Source: Branchipolynoe longqiensis
Taxonomy: Eukaryota; Annelida; Polychaeta; Phyllodocida; Polynoidae
Reading direction: 5' to 3'
Assembly (NCBI GenBank): GCA_030323885.1
Contig: CM059197.1
Location: 28,973,178-29,037,177, forward strand
Length of the DNA: 64,000 nt
Made by a program: the position numbers and the translations under genes. Of the stretch, positions 1 through 10,310 are shown in pieces. The notes beneath the pieces were generated by a model, which saw only the letters and a list, made by a program, of their open reading frames with translations, searched no databases and was not told the DNA's origin. Numbering within the stretch: position 1 is the first letter of the stretch; every line of letters starts with the position of its first letter.

Positions 1-684
1 GGCATCTGTTCCAAGCTGTGTTCATGTTCAAAACTTCTAATGGATCGGACCGGATATCAACGGATATCAACGGATATGCAACGGACACAAACCGGACTTT
101 GCCGGATATCAACAGACTTTGATTGGTTTCTTTCTGTTTCCCCCAATCCGGTTGTAAAGTGTGACGGCCGGCAGCTGTGGTTGTGTAGGCAGGTTAAATC
201 GGAAATCACTACAGGCAAGTATAGAGAAGGAAGGCAAGAGATAGAGTGTGCAGAAGGAACCAGAAGGAGCTTGCTTAGTTTATTATATATATAGCTTTTA
301 GAATCCAAGATGGTGATGGTCACATGGGTTGATCTACCAATCAGGGTTCAATCTGTTGTATCCACAGCCTTGCCATGTTGGCTACAGTGCCTTGTGGTGG
401 CCAGTGATCCATAAATAACACCATGGGGGTAGGGGTATGTGAGGTGACTCCTCAAAACACTATCTAAGAAGTGACACTCCTCCTCTGTACTATTTTACTA
501 TACAATGTCTATACCTAATGAGTAATAGTTTACCAACTCCACATATGCCTCATATTCCTTTGGATTGTATATATTACCATTTATCATTATATAGAGAAGT
601 TGCAATTTATTATAGTAGTTTCACATATATCCTCATGCCATTAGATCGGAAAATGTTACACGGTGATGTGTGACATGGCCTTTA
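1..684. mobile_element. MITE of the CCCTGTCACA group (right end), split by a solo LTR
   Basis: The segment before the LTR repeats the word CCGGATATCAACGG. Just after the LTR, 661-684 reads as the inverted terminal repeat of this group: its reverse complement begins AAAGGCCATGTCACACATCA, matching the left end of the copy at 24629. The LTR therefore landed about 24 bp inside the right end. The left end lies at or beyond the window edge. Non-coding. Confidence 0.5.
153..660 (-). mobile_element. Solo LTR of an LTR retrotransposon
   Basis: Read on the minus strand it starts TGTAACATTT and ends CTTTACA, the TG...CA ends usual for LTRs. It has a TATA-like stretch and an AATAAA-like signal near the middle. 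It is flanked by a 4-bp duplication CGGT (149-152 and 661-664). A second copy of nearly the same length lies in the opposite orientation at 23706-24220. No internal retroviral-type genes adjoin it, so this is a solo LTR left by recombination. The family (Gypsy or BEL) cannot be told. Confidence 0.65.
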
Positions 685-685
685 G

Positions 686-1039
686 GGATGCGCGTCCGCG
701 TTTGTACGTGTGGGGGTCAGGGAGACGGGGGGCCTGTGTGTGTGGTGGGGGAGAGGGGGGGGGGGGCGGATCTGTCTATACGTTAACGCTGCCGGCTCAC
801 TACCAAAATGCCCACCAGCGTGTGGGGTACTGCTGATGTGGGTGGAGTTTAGGTTGTGTGTGTTGATCCCGGATCAGCAGGAGCTGTGTTTGAGAAGGAG
901 CGGCTTAGTGCCTCCTACTCCCTTTGCTGTGTGTGCATGTGTGTATGAGTGGAAGGGGTGTGATCCTGGTGGACATTTTAGGAACCACCCTATGCACTGA
1001 ACTGTGGGGGATGGGGGAGCGTGGGTACGTCTGTCAATG
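686..1039. other. No recognisable feature (G/T-rich)
   Basis: G/T-rich single-copy-looking DNA with a poly-G run near 755. No gene, repeat family or RNA is recognised. The open frames here look like chance. Confidence 0.5.
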
Positions 1040-1360
1040 TATGTCTCGATGGCCCGTGCGGAAGTTTGGGAGTTCGAATCCCGGTCGAGTCAAGTCAGTT
1101 ACTTTACAGAATTGATACTTATCTCTACCTAGCCTGGCACTCGGCATTATTATGGATGGGGCAAGGAGTGGTTAGCTCAGTATCAGGATAATATAATCGG
1201 GATGGGGGGGAGGGGCGGGGGGGGGGGATATCAGGTCATGGTGTCGGCCTGCCTAATATCCTAGTGGGGAAGCACTATGAAGTCGCCATGAGTGTGCATT
1301 GTCCCAATTCGGTAGCCATCCTGATATGACCATATATGTTGTTGGATGTAAAACCCCAAC
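1040..1360 (+). mobile_element. SINE-A copy (tRNA-derived), with a G-rich insertion
   Basis: The head keeps the B box GAGTTCGAATCCCGG. The body keeps CTCGGCATTATTATGG, the TTAGCTCAGTATCAGGATAA block and the TGATATGAC tail region, ending in AAAACCCCAAC. A G-rich expansion near 1203-1230 interrupts the body. An old, diverged copy. Confidence 0.75.
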
Positions 1361-2125
1361 ACAGTTATGTGTATCTCTGTCTGTCTGAGTGCAGGTATGT
1401 ATGTCTGCCTGCCTGTCCATCACTCTGACTGTGGGGTTGATTGATTCTGACATAATGACACAGTAGCCACATATGAGTTCATATCAGAGGGAATTCTAAC
1501 TTTGGGAAATGCTTACTCGCCATTGCTTAATAATTGCCCCACTGATATACCGTGGTGCCATGCATCATGATGCAATATTACACCATATGTCCTGGTATCA
1601 TCGTTGATGCTGCTATGACGGGAAACCCCAACAAATAAATACTATTGTTCCGATACTAATACTGATAATACCGTTGCAGTGCTTAATTCTAGGTGAGACC
1701 ACTACATTTAACAATTATTTGAATCGACGGGAAATAGAACCCCACAACCTTCTGACCAGGGAGTGAACACTCTATCGCTATGATATTAAACACGGTGTTC
1801 CAAGTGACTTGGGCTTTACAATGGTGCCTGCGGTGGCTAAGATATGCTACATGGGATGTACTGCTAAATGGGATTATGTGTACAACGCAGTAAATCAAAT
1901 AAACGTAATAAATAAATAGAGCCGGGTGGCTACATTAAATTATATGAGCGCAATATATTATATCTCAAAATAACGACCTACTTTCTTATCAGTATGCGGC
2001 ATACCGGACCAGGAGAGGAGTGATTTTGGTGTTACCTCTCTAACGTATTTTTCTGGTTCTGATATTTAAGTACATATATATATATATATATATTGTATAT
2101 ATAGTGGTTGGTTGTTGGAGTCTTA
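1361..2125. other. No recognisable feature apart from a short (TA)n
   Basis: Mixed-composition DNA with a TA microsatellite at about 2079-2104. Short open frames carry no recognisable domain. Confidence 0.5.
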
Positions 2126-3171
2126 CATCGCAGGGATCCTAGTACGAGGAGCTGCTTAGTGCGAGCTGCTCGTGGGCATCGTGGTACTAGGAGCTGCTCA
2201 GTGCGAGCTGCTCGTGGGCATCCTGGTAATAGGAGCTGCTCAATGCGAGCTGCTCGCGGGCATCCTGGTACTAGGAGCTGCTCAGTGCGAGCTGCCTGTG
2301 GCCATGCTGGTACCAGGAGCTGCTCAGTGCGAGGTGCTCGTGGGCATCCTGGTACTAGGAGCTGCTCAGCGCGAGCTGCTTGCATAGATCCTGGTACTAG
2401 GAGCTGCTCAGTGCGAGTTGCTCGTGGGCATTGCGGTACTAGGAACTGCTCAATGCGAGCTGCTCGTGGGCATCCTGGTAATAGGAGCTGCTCAATGCGA
2501 GTTGCTCGTGGGTATCCTGGTACTAGGAGCTGTTCAATGCGAGCTTCTCGTGGGCATCCTGGTACTACGAGCTACTCAGTGCGAGCTGCTCGCATAGATC
2601 CTGGTACTAGGAGCTGCTCAATGGGAGCTGCTCGTGGGCATCCTGGTAATAGGAGCTGCTCAATGCAAGTTGCTCGTGGGCATCCTGGTAATATGAGCTG
2701 CTCAATGCGAGCTGCTCGTCGGCATCCTGGTAATATGAGCTACTCAATGCGAGCTGCTCCTGGGCATCCTGGTACTAGGAACTGCTCAGCGAGCTGCTCG
2801 CATAGATCCTGGTACTAGGAGCTGCTCAGTGCGAGCTGCTCCTGGGCATCGTGGTACTAGGAACTGCTCAATGCGAGCTGCTCGTGGCCATCCTGGTACT
2901 AGGAGCTGCTCTATGCGAGCTGCTCGTTGGCATCCTGGTACTAGGAGCTGCTCAGTACCAGCTGCTCGTGGGCATCCTGGTACTAGGAGCTCCTCAATGC
3001 GAGCTGCTCGTGGGCATCCTGGTACTAGGAGCTGCTCAGTGCGAGCTGCTCGCATAGATCCTTGTATTAGGAGCTGCTCAGTGCGAGCTGCTCGTGGGGA
3101 TCTTTGAACTAGGAGCTGCTCAGTACGAGCTGCTCGTGGGCATCCTGCTACTAGGAGCTGCTCAATACGAC
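2126..3171. repeat. 42-bp minisatellite, about 25 copies
   Basis: The unit runs CCTGGTACTAGGAGCTGCTC then AGTGCGAGCTGCTCGTGGGC plus AT. Phase is confirmed by units starting at 2161 and 2203. Because 42 is a multiple of 3, both strands stay open: the plus strand gives a 14-residue repeat (RGHPGTRSCSVRAA). Units vary at scattered sites, including a GCATAGA variant, with no codon-position bias that I can see. A 2-bp loss near 2789 breaks the frame. I read it as a minisatellite rather than a gene. Confidence 0.9.
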
Positions 3172-3308
3172 GAAACGACGAAAATAGCAATCTTATCCTG
3201 GGCTGTGTGAATGGTCCGGGGGTGGTCTGGCTCAAAATCTGGGGCTCGTCCGGGTAGGTGTGACTGGGGCTTTAGCCGCTCAGCCCTCAGGCTAAATGGA
3301 GGCAGCAT

Positions 3309-4580
3309 TTTTTTTTTTTTATTGAGGTTGTATTTATACTGTCCACAGCATGTAAGCCCAGGTACCCAGGCTTGTTTTCAATGCTGGCCAGCTGTAGTGT
3401 TGACGGTATCTTACCAAACAGTAGTTGCTGATAAGTTATTTGATTGCCTGCATTTTAGTAGCAGATGAAAATTGGTTGGTATGGTTGTAGCCTATGTTAA
3501 TATTTTTAGACATATCACATGCCCTCTTGGCGTGCAGCCTAGTGGGGGCTTTCTAGCCTTGTCCTGCCCAGATATTTTTCTGTTTCTATGTCAGGAATTT
3601 GTCGTTCCTTTATTGTTATGTTAGTTGTGTTCTTAGGGTTATATATTCGGTTAGTGATCTATGTTAGTGTTTTGGGGTTTTCTTGGGAAGAGTTTTCCAC
3701 TTTTTTTCTACTTAATTCTATATTAGCCTATTTTATTTACATATTTATAGGCGTGTATGTAATAGGTGGTTGCGTTATATTTGTTTGGATTCGATTTGAT
3801 TTATATTGTTGTTGGACATGTTATCTGGCTTTTGTAGTTCCGGGTTTCCCACCATGGGTTGTCCAGTGGGTGGGCCATGACATATCACCTGCCCCCTTGT
3901 GGTGCAGTTTAGTTGGGGTTCCCAGTTTTTATTTTGCACATATATTTTTTGTATGTTTTAAAGTCAGGGATTTGTCTTTCTTTCACCGTTTGTGCATTCT
4001 ATACCTTTGCGGCCATTTCCAGTGTGCTCCTTTCATGAGCTGTCTTAGTAGTGGTGCCTTGCTTGCTCTGCTCTTCCTTAGTGGTTGGGTTAGCTGCTTA
4101 ATGTCTTGGCTGTATCAATATGCTAATGTTTTTAGGTGGATTATCCTTCTGTTTTCTAGGAGCTTTACTTTAGTTCTTTTGTGTAGGTCATAGGTGGGGT
4201 GTAGTTTGTCTACTTTTAGGCAGATTTTCAGGGCCCTATTTTGTAGTATTTGCAGTTTTTTAAGTAACTCTTTTTTGGCACCCATGTAGATTGCATCCCC
4301 ATAGTCAAAGTAGGGGAGCACCATACCTTTGAAGATTTGTATTGACATATCTTGTGTCATATAGTTTCTTAGTTTTGCAAATAGCCATAGTTTCTGATTT
4401 ACTTTTTGTATGATTTTTGTTACACACAGATCGTAGTTTAGCTGGCTATCTAGTTCTAGGCCTAGGTTTTTGTAGTTATTTACACTTTCCAGTGTTTGGT
4501 TTCCTAGTGTGCATTGTAGGTTTCTTCCTGTGATTGCTGTATGTGAGAAGAGCACTGGTTTAGATTTATTTGCATTGATT
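3309..4580 (-). mobile_element. 5'-truncated non-LTR retrotransposon (CR1/jockey-like)
   Basis: The minus strand holds the last part of an ORF2-type reverse transcriptase (see the separate entry), then a 3' UTR of about 650 bp ending in an A-rich tail, read as the T-run at 3309-3320. The 3' UTR contains an imperfect internal duplication (around 3506-3550 and 3877-3925). The final 200 bp recur on the plus strand at 19337-19545. The 5' truncation is the normal outcome of target-primed reverse transcription. Confidence 0.75.
3985..4580 (-). pseudogene. Reverse transcriptase C-terminal remnant (LINE ORF2)
   Basis: A GTG at 4555 heads an open stretch of 146 codons. The coding sequence clearly continues upstream (INANKSKPV) to a stop near 4570, so the real start is missing. 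Visible signatures of the post-catalytic RT/thumb region of CR1/jockey-type LINEs are YKNLGLELDSQLNYD, KLWLFAKLRNYM and FKGMVLPYFDYGDAIY. Beyond the stop at 4115 the frame continues as degenerate coding (YSQD, PLRKSRA) with several stops, ending near 3985. The catalytic YxDD region and the endonuclease are absent. It is inactive. The clade call is from general family resemblance. Confidence 0.75.
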
Positions 4581-5070
4581 TAAACCCAGACTGGGGGAGT
4601 ATCCCGTGGTGGTCCGAGCAGGTCTGAGTGTATGGGGGCTCATCCGGAAGCATTTAGCGGCCGACCACTAGGGTTCCACGTTACTCACAAATCAGCAGAA
4701 GGAACATATCGCCTTCTAGGCAGAGCCAAATAGGATCATTGTATTAAAGTATGCCTATAACATGATATATATATAACTGCATATCTGTAAACATGTAGAT
4801 GCAAAATAGTGGATATAATATACTGTATAGTATATATTATATGCAACAAGCTATATGATCCATATCCTGATATGACCTTAGATGTTGCTAGGACGTACAG
4901 AACCAAGAACCAACCAATCTACAGTCTATATGATATAGTGTCAGTGATTCTGACAGTAACACTGACAGTGACAATGTTTCGCGCCACTGGTTTAGATTTG
5001 GGCCATGGATGACACCACTGATCCCTGCTCATAGCATTGATTACAATATTAATAAGAACATTTCCCAAAA
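4581..5070. other. No recognisable feature
   Basis: AT-rich stretch with short palindromic TATA runs (4760-4860). The 67-codon open frame at 4809 has no recognisable motif. Confidence 0.45.
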
Positions 5071-5710
5071 GCTGTGTTTACACGGGCAATTGTGAAGTGA
5101 ATTAGGCAAATCGATTTATATGAAGCGATGTAGTGGCAAGTTTACACAACAAATTTGAAACTGTGTCCGCTACCGGGAACCAGCAGCCTTAGTGGTGAGC
5201 CTGTAGCCGGCGAGCACCGCTATTTGACACTATCGGCGCCCTGGGACCAGCAGCCTTAGTGGTGAGCCTGTAGCCGGCGAGCACTGCTATTTGTTTAGTT
5301 TACATTCGTCGATTCACAATATGAATAACGATGCCGATGTAGCGGCTACGTTAATATCGCTTGGAATTTAGGGTTAATTTAATTAAATTTCATTATTTGA
5401 GTATGTAATTCTGTTAAATATGATCGCATTCAATAGATTTCGGCCTAATCGGTCCCTAACACTGCCGGGTACCAGTGTGTAGTTACAGCTGAGCCTGTAG
5501 CCGGCGAGCACCGCTATTTTACACTATCGCCGCCCGGGAACCAGCTGTATCGCTTCATCTATACTACCTCGCAAGGTGGTTTACATCTACCGATTTATAT
5601 GAATCGATTCAGCCCTAAAACACCAGTGCCGCGTTTACACGGCAAATGTAAATCGATCTAGGCAAGTGGTTTTATATGAAGCATTTTAACTCGCCCGTGT
5701 AAATACGGCT
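5071..5710. mobile_element. 640-bp MITE with GTGTTTACACGGGC ends
   Basis: The left end GCTGTGTTTACACGGGC mirrors the right end, whose reverse complement is AGCCGTATTTACACGGGC. The interior repeats the word AATCGATTTATATGAA in both directions and holds a 67-bp duplication. A 34-bp block at 5551-5584 recurs inverted inside the MITE at 32967, with 32 of 34 bases identical. No target duplication is obvious. No coding capacity. Confidence 0.7.
5179..5292. repeat. 67-bp tandem duplication inside a MITE
   Basis: Two near-identical units begin ACCAGCAGCCTTAGTGGTGA at 5179 and 5246. A third, degraded unit lies around 5467-5545, separated by AT-rich sequence. Confidence 0.8.
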
Positions 5711-6745
5711 TTATACGCCTTAATACACGCATAATCCTTGAATACATCAGGTAATATAATATAATATTGTAGCACTTTAATTACATTGATTTCCAAACAC
5801 TACCGCTTCGCTACAGAATGCAATTACTTTATGTGGACAAGCACACTATGTTCTAGCTGAGCTGTCGGCGAATTGGCAATAAAACTAGTCGCGGCAACAT
5901 TTGGAACTAAATGCCCGCATTCAGCCCGACTGTCCAGCCCTGCCAGCTTCCCCTAAATAGGAGCTGACTGACGGAAAGGGCGCAAATGTCTCAGGGAGAG
6001 TGGCCAGATGCTGACGTGTGGATTTCTTTATTTACCTGTACACACTTCGTAGTCTACAGGTGCGCTGCTTGGTAAATGCGCATAGGCGTGCATAACGGGA
6101 TCGTATCAGGGATCCTAGGCAATGCAACCCCCGGAATTGCAGAAGTGTGGGTTCGATCCATGGACTGGACCGTTTTTTCCACTCCGTGGAAAATAACTGG
6201 GGCCGGGAAACACCCGGAAAAAACAGGTTGTGTCCACTCAAATCTGAAAAGATTGGAAAAACATTGATAGTGGGGGTGGGGATATACATCAATAACAAAC
6301 GTATAGTAGTGGTGTGCAATGTTTACCAGACATATACAATTCTTCTTTGAGGAGCGGGGGACTGCAAACATAGTAGTCTTTGTACTACCTTAAAAATGTT
6401 GAACAATTTGCACAAGAACCTGTAATCCACAAATGTTTCAACAAAGATTACCAAATCAAAAGAAACCCTGAAGGTCTTGCCTCTTGCTATGTTTTCCAAA
6501 TCCGACATATTGTATTAAGTGTAACTGTGGAGAATTCATACTTACTTAGTGGATTAATCCATATCCACGAACTTCGTTGAATGATCAATTAAGACAGGAT
6601 AAATAACCTTAAAACCATATTCACCTCGCTCATTTTAAGTCATTTTAAGTCAATGTCACGTTTATGTGTTTCTCACCGCAAATCACCATGTGCCATGTTT
6701 CGTCCTTCTAAAAAAAACTAATCCAGGTCCCATTCCCACGCCCCC
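5711..6745. other. Mostly featureless; one tRNA-like patch
   Basis: Near 6110-6172 the string GGGATCCTAGGCAATGCAAC followed by GTGTGGGTTCGATCC resembles a decayed repeat-B head with its B box. The rest shows no family I recognise. Short frames on both strands lack domains. Confidence 0.4.
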
Positions 6746-6826
6746 TCGGACCCCCCTCCGCCCCTCCCTCCGCCCCTCCCGCCGCCCCTCCCGCCGCCCC
6801 TCCCGCCGCCCCTCCCGCTCCCCTTT
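6746..6826. repeat. 12-bp C-rich tandem repeat (CCGCCCCTCCCG)
   Basis: About six units, G-poor on the plus strand. It would read Arg-Pro-Ser-Arg in one frame, which I take as incidental. Confidence 0.8.
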
Positions 6827-7129
6827 CAGACTCACGACTGAAGACATTGGAGCTTCACTTTGGCACCGCGAACAATCGGAGCCGTTTTAGAACAAAAGAA
6901 AATACTGTTGGGGAAATTGGGTATCATTTGTGCTGCATCAGATCGTGCTTCCTGTGTGTTCCGTAACCAGGCTAACGAAATGGAAAGTTGACAGTGCTCT
7001 CGAGTTTCAACATTCTGTCAGCGACGATTATAATATAATATGTTGGTGTTTTGAAATTAAAGGTAGTGTTTTCAACTTAAGGAAAATGTTTTGAGCGTGG
7101 CCACAATCATCTTTTGAACCTACCTTCAA

Positions 7130-7166
7130 CTAGGTTCAAAACACTACCGTAGTGTTTTGAACCTAG
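7130..7166. repeat. 18-bp palindrome with 1-nt centre
   Basis: The arms CTAGGTTCAAAACACTAC and GTAGTGTTTTGAACCTAG are perfect complements around one C. The surrounding 7040-7220 repeats GTGTTTTGAAC several times, so this is probably the middle of a palindromic MITE whose ends I cannot fix. Confidence 0.7.
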
Positions 7167-7263
7167 GTTGAAAACATTACTATATTGTTTTTGTGGGGTA
7201 GTGTTTTGAACTTACTACACTAGGACAAAACACTCTAATAAACAAAGAATTGCTGCACTGAGT

Positions 7264-7462
7264 CTGAGTAAAATGTAATAGAACCTATAACTATTAAAGC
7301 CTATGAGGTCAGAGTGTTGACAAACACACTAACATTAATTGTGCATGTTATTTTAAAGCAAAATTAATTAAAACTAAAGTAAGGTCAATTAAAACCACCA
7401 ACCAAATATATTTATCTCAGAAAATGACAGTAACTCAAATCCGTCGGACTAGGCCACTTTAA
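7264..7462 (+). mobile_element. MITE-D, partial copy (right part)
   Basis: It shares AAAGCCTATG..., TAAAGTAAGG and TATTTATCTCAGAAAATGAC with the copy at 20186. It ends in CGTCGGACTAGGCCACTTTA, a version of the family's terminal repeat. The left end is missing. Confidence 0.6.
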
Positions 7463-7775
7463 CCTTATCTCCATGTTTCAGGACATCAGGCAACGTATGC
7501 GTCGAAACAATTGTCACAAAAACGCGAGCAGTAGTTGAGGGCTTTCTTCGAATTGCTGGGTCATAAATCCAATCTTCGCCGCCCAGTAAAAGCTGGAATT
7601 GTTATAAAACTGTTGTAAACCAACCTCTGTTGGAAGTTTTATTAATCACGGAAATGTGCCCTTTGGCCATAGTTAATTAAACAAAATGTAATCTCCCTCT
7701 TGTGATAGTCAGTCAATTGCAAGGATATGTTTAGTGCTGCATTTATATATGAATAATACATTGTTCCCCTGTAAT

Positions 7776-7937
7776 TTATACTCGTATACTACGTTATGCA
7801 TCACATAATATTCTAGGAGCATTCCTAATAAATAGAGCTGGAATATATATACATATAAATATATGTATATATACATGTATATGCATATATACATCACATA
7901 ATATTCTAGGTGTCATTCCCAATAAATAGAACGGTGA

Positions 7938-7981
<44 letters not shown>

Positions 7982-8041
7982 GTATATGTATATATACATC
8001 ACACAGTATTCTAGGTGCATTCCTAATAAATAGAGTGGTGA

Positions 8042-8079
<38 letters not shown>

Positions 8080-8239
8080 TCATGTGTATATATACAGTTA
8101 TGCGATTCCTACATCCACATATACTTAGTATATACGTTGGTATATATATATATATATGTATATATACATCACATAATATTCTAGATACATTCACTGCTCT
8201 ATTTAGTAGGAATGTATCTAGAATATTATGTGATGTATA
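7776..8239. repeat. TA-rich direct repeats ending in a perfect 30-bp hairpin
   Basis: The motif CATCACATAATATTCTAG plus CATTCCTAATAAATAGAG occurs near 7799, 7891, 7998 and 8166, separated by (TA)n. The first copy follows the TA-abutting repeat terminus TTTATACTCGTATACTACGT. The last copy is an inverted repeat: 8163-8192 and 8210-8239 are exact reverse complements with a 17-nt loop. Confidence 0.8.
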
Positions 8240-8401
8240 CCGAATTATACGAATATAAATTATGAGGAACAATGGTTTATTTGTATTCCTCCTGTCTGTG
8301 CATTGGTGGAGTGCCCCCATCTGTCTATTGGGGAGTGAATGTATGCAAGTTCCCCCCCCCCCCCCCACTCTGCGCCTCACATACAGGAGGGTTGTTTGCG
8401 T

Positions 8402-8444
<43 letters not shown>

Positions 8445-8946
8445 ATATAGATATATACATACATTCATAGAAAGGCAGCACTAATTGAATCAACAGTATG
8501 CAGGGTCATTATAAGTATATCATAGCAGAAATACATGCATAAAATGCACTTTTGTAAGATATCTGATAAATATAAAAGAATAAGCCAGCGTTGAAGGGCG
8601 AACACATTAAAACATATTTGCCATGGTATTATAATGGTGTGAAGGAATTGGTAATACAATGAATGAGTAGGTAGATCGACTTAATGTTCATTTGTGTTCT
8701 ATTTAGACGACCCCCTGTATGTGCATAGGTAAGCGCATTGGAAACAACCCAGGTTTGATTCCCACATAGTGCTCTGCTTGGATCTCCTGTGTATGCAGGG
8801 AGGGTGGAGTGAGGTGGTTCTGTATTCATATTGGCTAGGCTGGGAAAAGCTAATTAAAAAGCCTTATAGTGAATCAGCGGTCAACTGGATAGCAATAAGT
8901 TGGGTATAGCTCTGTACAGTGGTGTATAAGTATACATATATATATA
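8240..8946. other. Low-information interval with poly-C and (TA)n
   Basis: It contains a poly-C run near 8350-8366, a 38-bp TA microsatellite near 8402-8440 and a tRNA-like GGTTTGATTCCCAC at about 8752. No gene is recognised. Confidence 0.45.
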
Positions 8947-9111
8947 CAGTAAGACCTCTCTAAATCGAGCAACCTTGGGACCGACTATAAGTGTTCCATT
9001 TAGGGAGGTGGTCGGTTTAGGGAGTTAGAATATGGTTACAATGGTATTGTTGGGACCCAAATAATGCGATCGGTCGATCTGTTGAGGTCGTCGGTTGGAG
9101 AGGTTTTACTG
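8947..9111. mobile_element. 165-bp Tc1/mariner- or pogo-like MITE (TA target)
   Basis: The ends CAGTAAGACCTCTCTAAATC and GGAGAGGTTTTACTG are inverted, with TA on both sides. The body carries GGAGGTGGTCGGTTTAGGGA, as in the copies at 60686 and 61090. No transposase is present. The superfamily is inferred from the TA duplication and CAGT ends. Confidence 0.75.
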
Positions 9112-9248
9112 TATATATAATATATAGGCCGTATAAGCACTATATATGCATACACTGCATTGAATATTTCCTGGGCATAACAAGCAGGGAACGATTTATG
9201 TATGCGTCATTTGCACAATAATAGTTAAGGCAGCCGCCCAACACCCAG

Positions 9249-9425
9249 AAGTATGGATATATATATATATGTGTGATGTATAACGAATGATGCAAGTATA
9301 AAGATACGTAAGGGTTAATTATTACTTTTGTTGTTATACTCCCTAAGACAAACACTGTATGGGTGGCTCCACCTACCCTCCTCACCTCCACCGGATGTAG
9401 ATCAGTGTCAGTCACACCGGAGGAT
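9249..9425 (-). mobile_element. TA-abutting dispersed repeat, minus copy
   Basis: Read on the minus strand it ends TTTATACTTGCATCATTCGT then TATACATCACACATATATAT, the terminus shared by copies at 7776, 40540, 47160, 59505, 60265 and 61712. Its other side also meets (TA)n. The body has the GGTGGAGGTGAGGAGGGTAG patch seen in the copy at 59305. The class is unknown. Confidence 0.55.
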
Positions 9426-9602
9426 ATATATATATATATATGCATATATATGCATATATAGATGTAACCTCCACCCTCATATATGTATATATATACCTGT
9501 ATATATATATAGCTGTATATATATGGGTATGCAGGGTGGTAACATTTCTGTATACATATATATATATTTTACCTCGGTATACAGCCTCAGGCTAGCCTCA
9601 GG

Positions 9603-9635
9603 CTAGGGAGAAGGAAGCACATCCGGTCCAGCAAT
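9603..9635. repeat. DIRS left inverted terminal repeat
   Basis: 33 bp beginning CTAGGGAGAAGGAAGCACAT, matching the reverse complement of 14476-14508 with one difference. Outside it, 9565-9611 forms an extension exactly complementary to 14234-14280 (47 of 47). Confidence 0.85.
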
Positions 9636-10310
9636 TAGCATAAACAACTCCCGATTGGAATTACGTTTCGTTGGGTTGCTCCCGCAAATTTAGTCTACAC
9701 ACAAGCAAATACGCAGTAAGTATAATAAAAACTGTGGTTAGCTTAATTATGATGCATTATAGCATCGTTATAGAAAGTCCAGAACTTTCTTTGGTCCTTT
9801 TTTGGACTAGTTATGTCGGTTATAAAAAACCAAGGATAGAACGCTCTAGATTCCTTCTCGAAGGAACGAAACCGATGATTAGCGGTTCTGTCAACACCCG
9901 TGTGAACATGGGTAGAGATGTGGGCTTTGCCTCATCTCCTGTGGAAATTCTCTCGGACTCTAATAGAGAGTGATGTTGGAGATGCTCCTGGGTTTCTTTT
10001 ATAGACTCCCCACAATATTTTCAGGCGTTTCTCCGAGTTTCGTAGCATTTTCTCCAACCTGCTGGCGTGGTAGTCGCAGGGGGGAAAAGTGTGCGGAACA
10101 GAGGGATGGGCGAGCCGATACACTGGTCCCGACCCCGCATAAGATTTGGGCTTGACCCACAATCCACGCACAAATTTAGCTTATTACGCCTGTGTTATAA
10201 CGGTCTAAACACGTTCTCTGACACCACTAGATGTCCAATTACGTTTTAAACAACAAAATTGTGACGTTTATAAATACGAGACTGACCAACATGTTTGGTT
10301 CCAGATCCCG

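Noticed and set aside
3588..4193. 201-codon hydrophobic plus-strand frame resembling a membrane protein
   Set aside because: It is the antisense of a LINE ORF and its AT-rich 3' UTR; T-rich antisense gives Phe/Leu/Val runs by default.
6076..6371. Overlapping frames on both strands near a tRNA-like patch
   Set aside because: No domain on either strand, and the GTGGGTTCGATCC piece points to a decayed repeat-B copy.
9671..9973. 100-codon frame upstream of the DIRS gag ORF as an extra DIRS gene
   Set aside because: It lies in the 5' leader, has no recognisable motif, and DIRS elements are not known to need a gene there.
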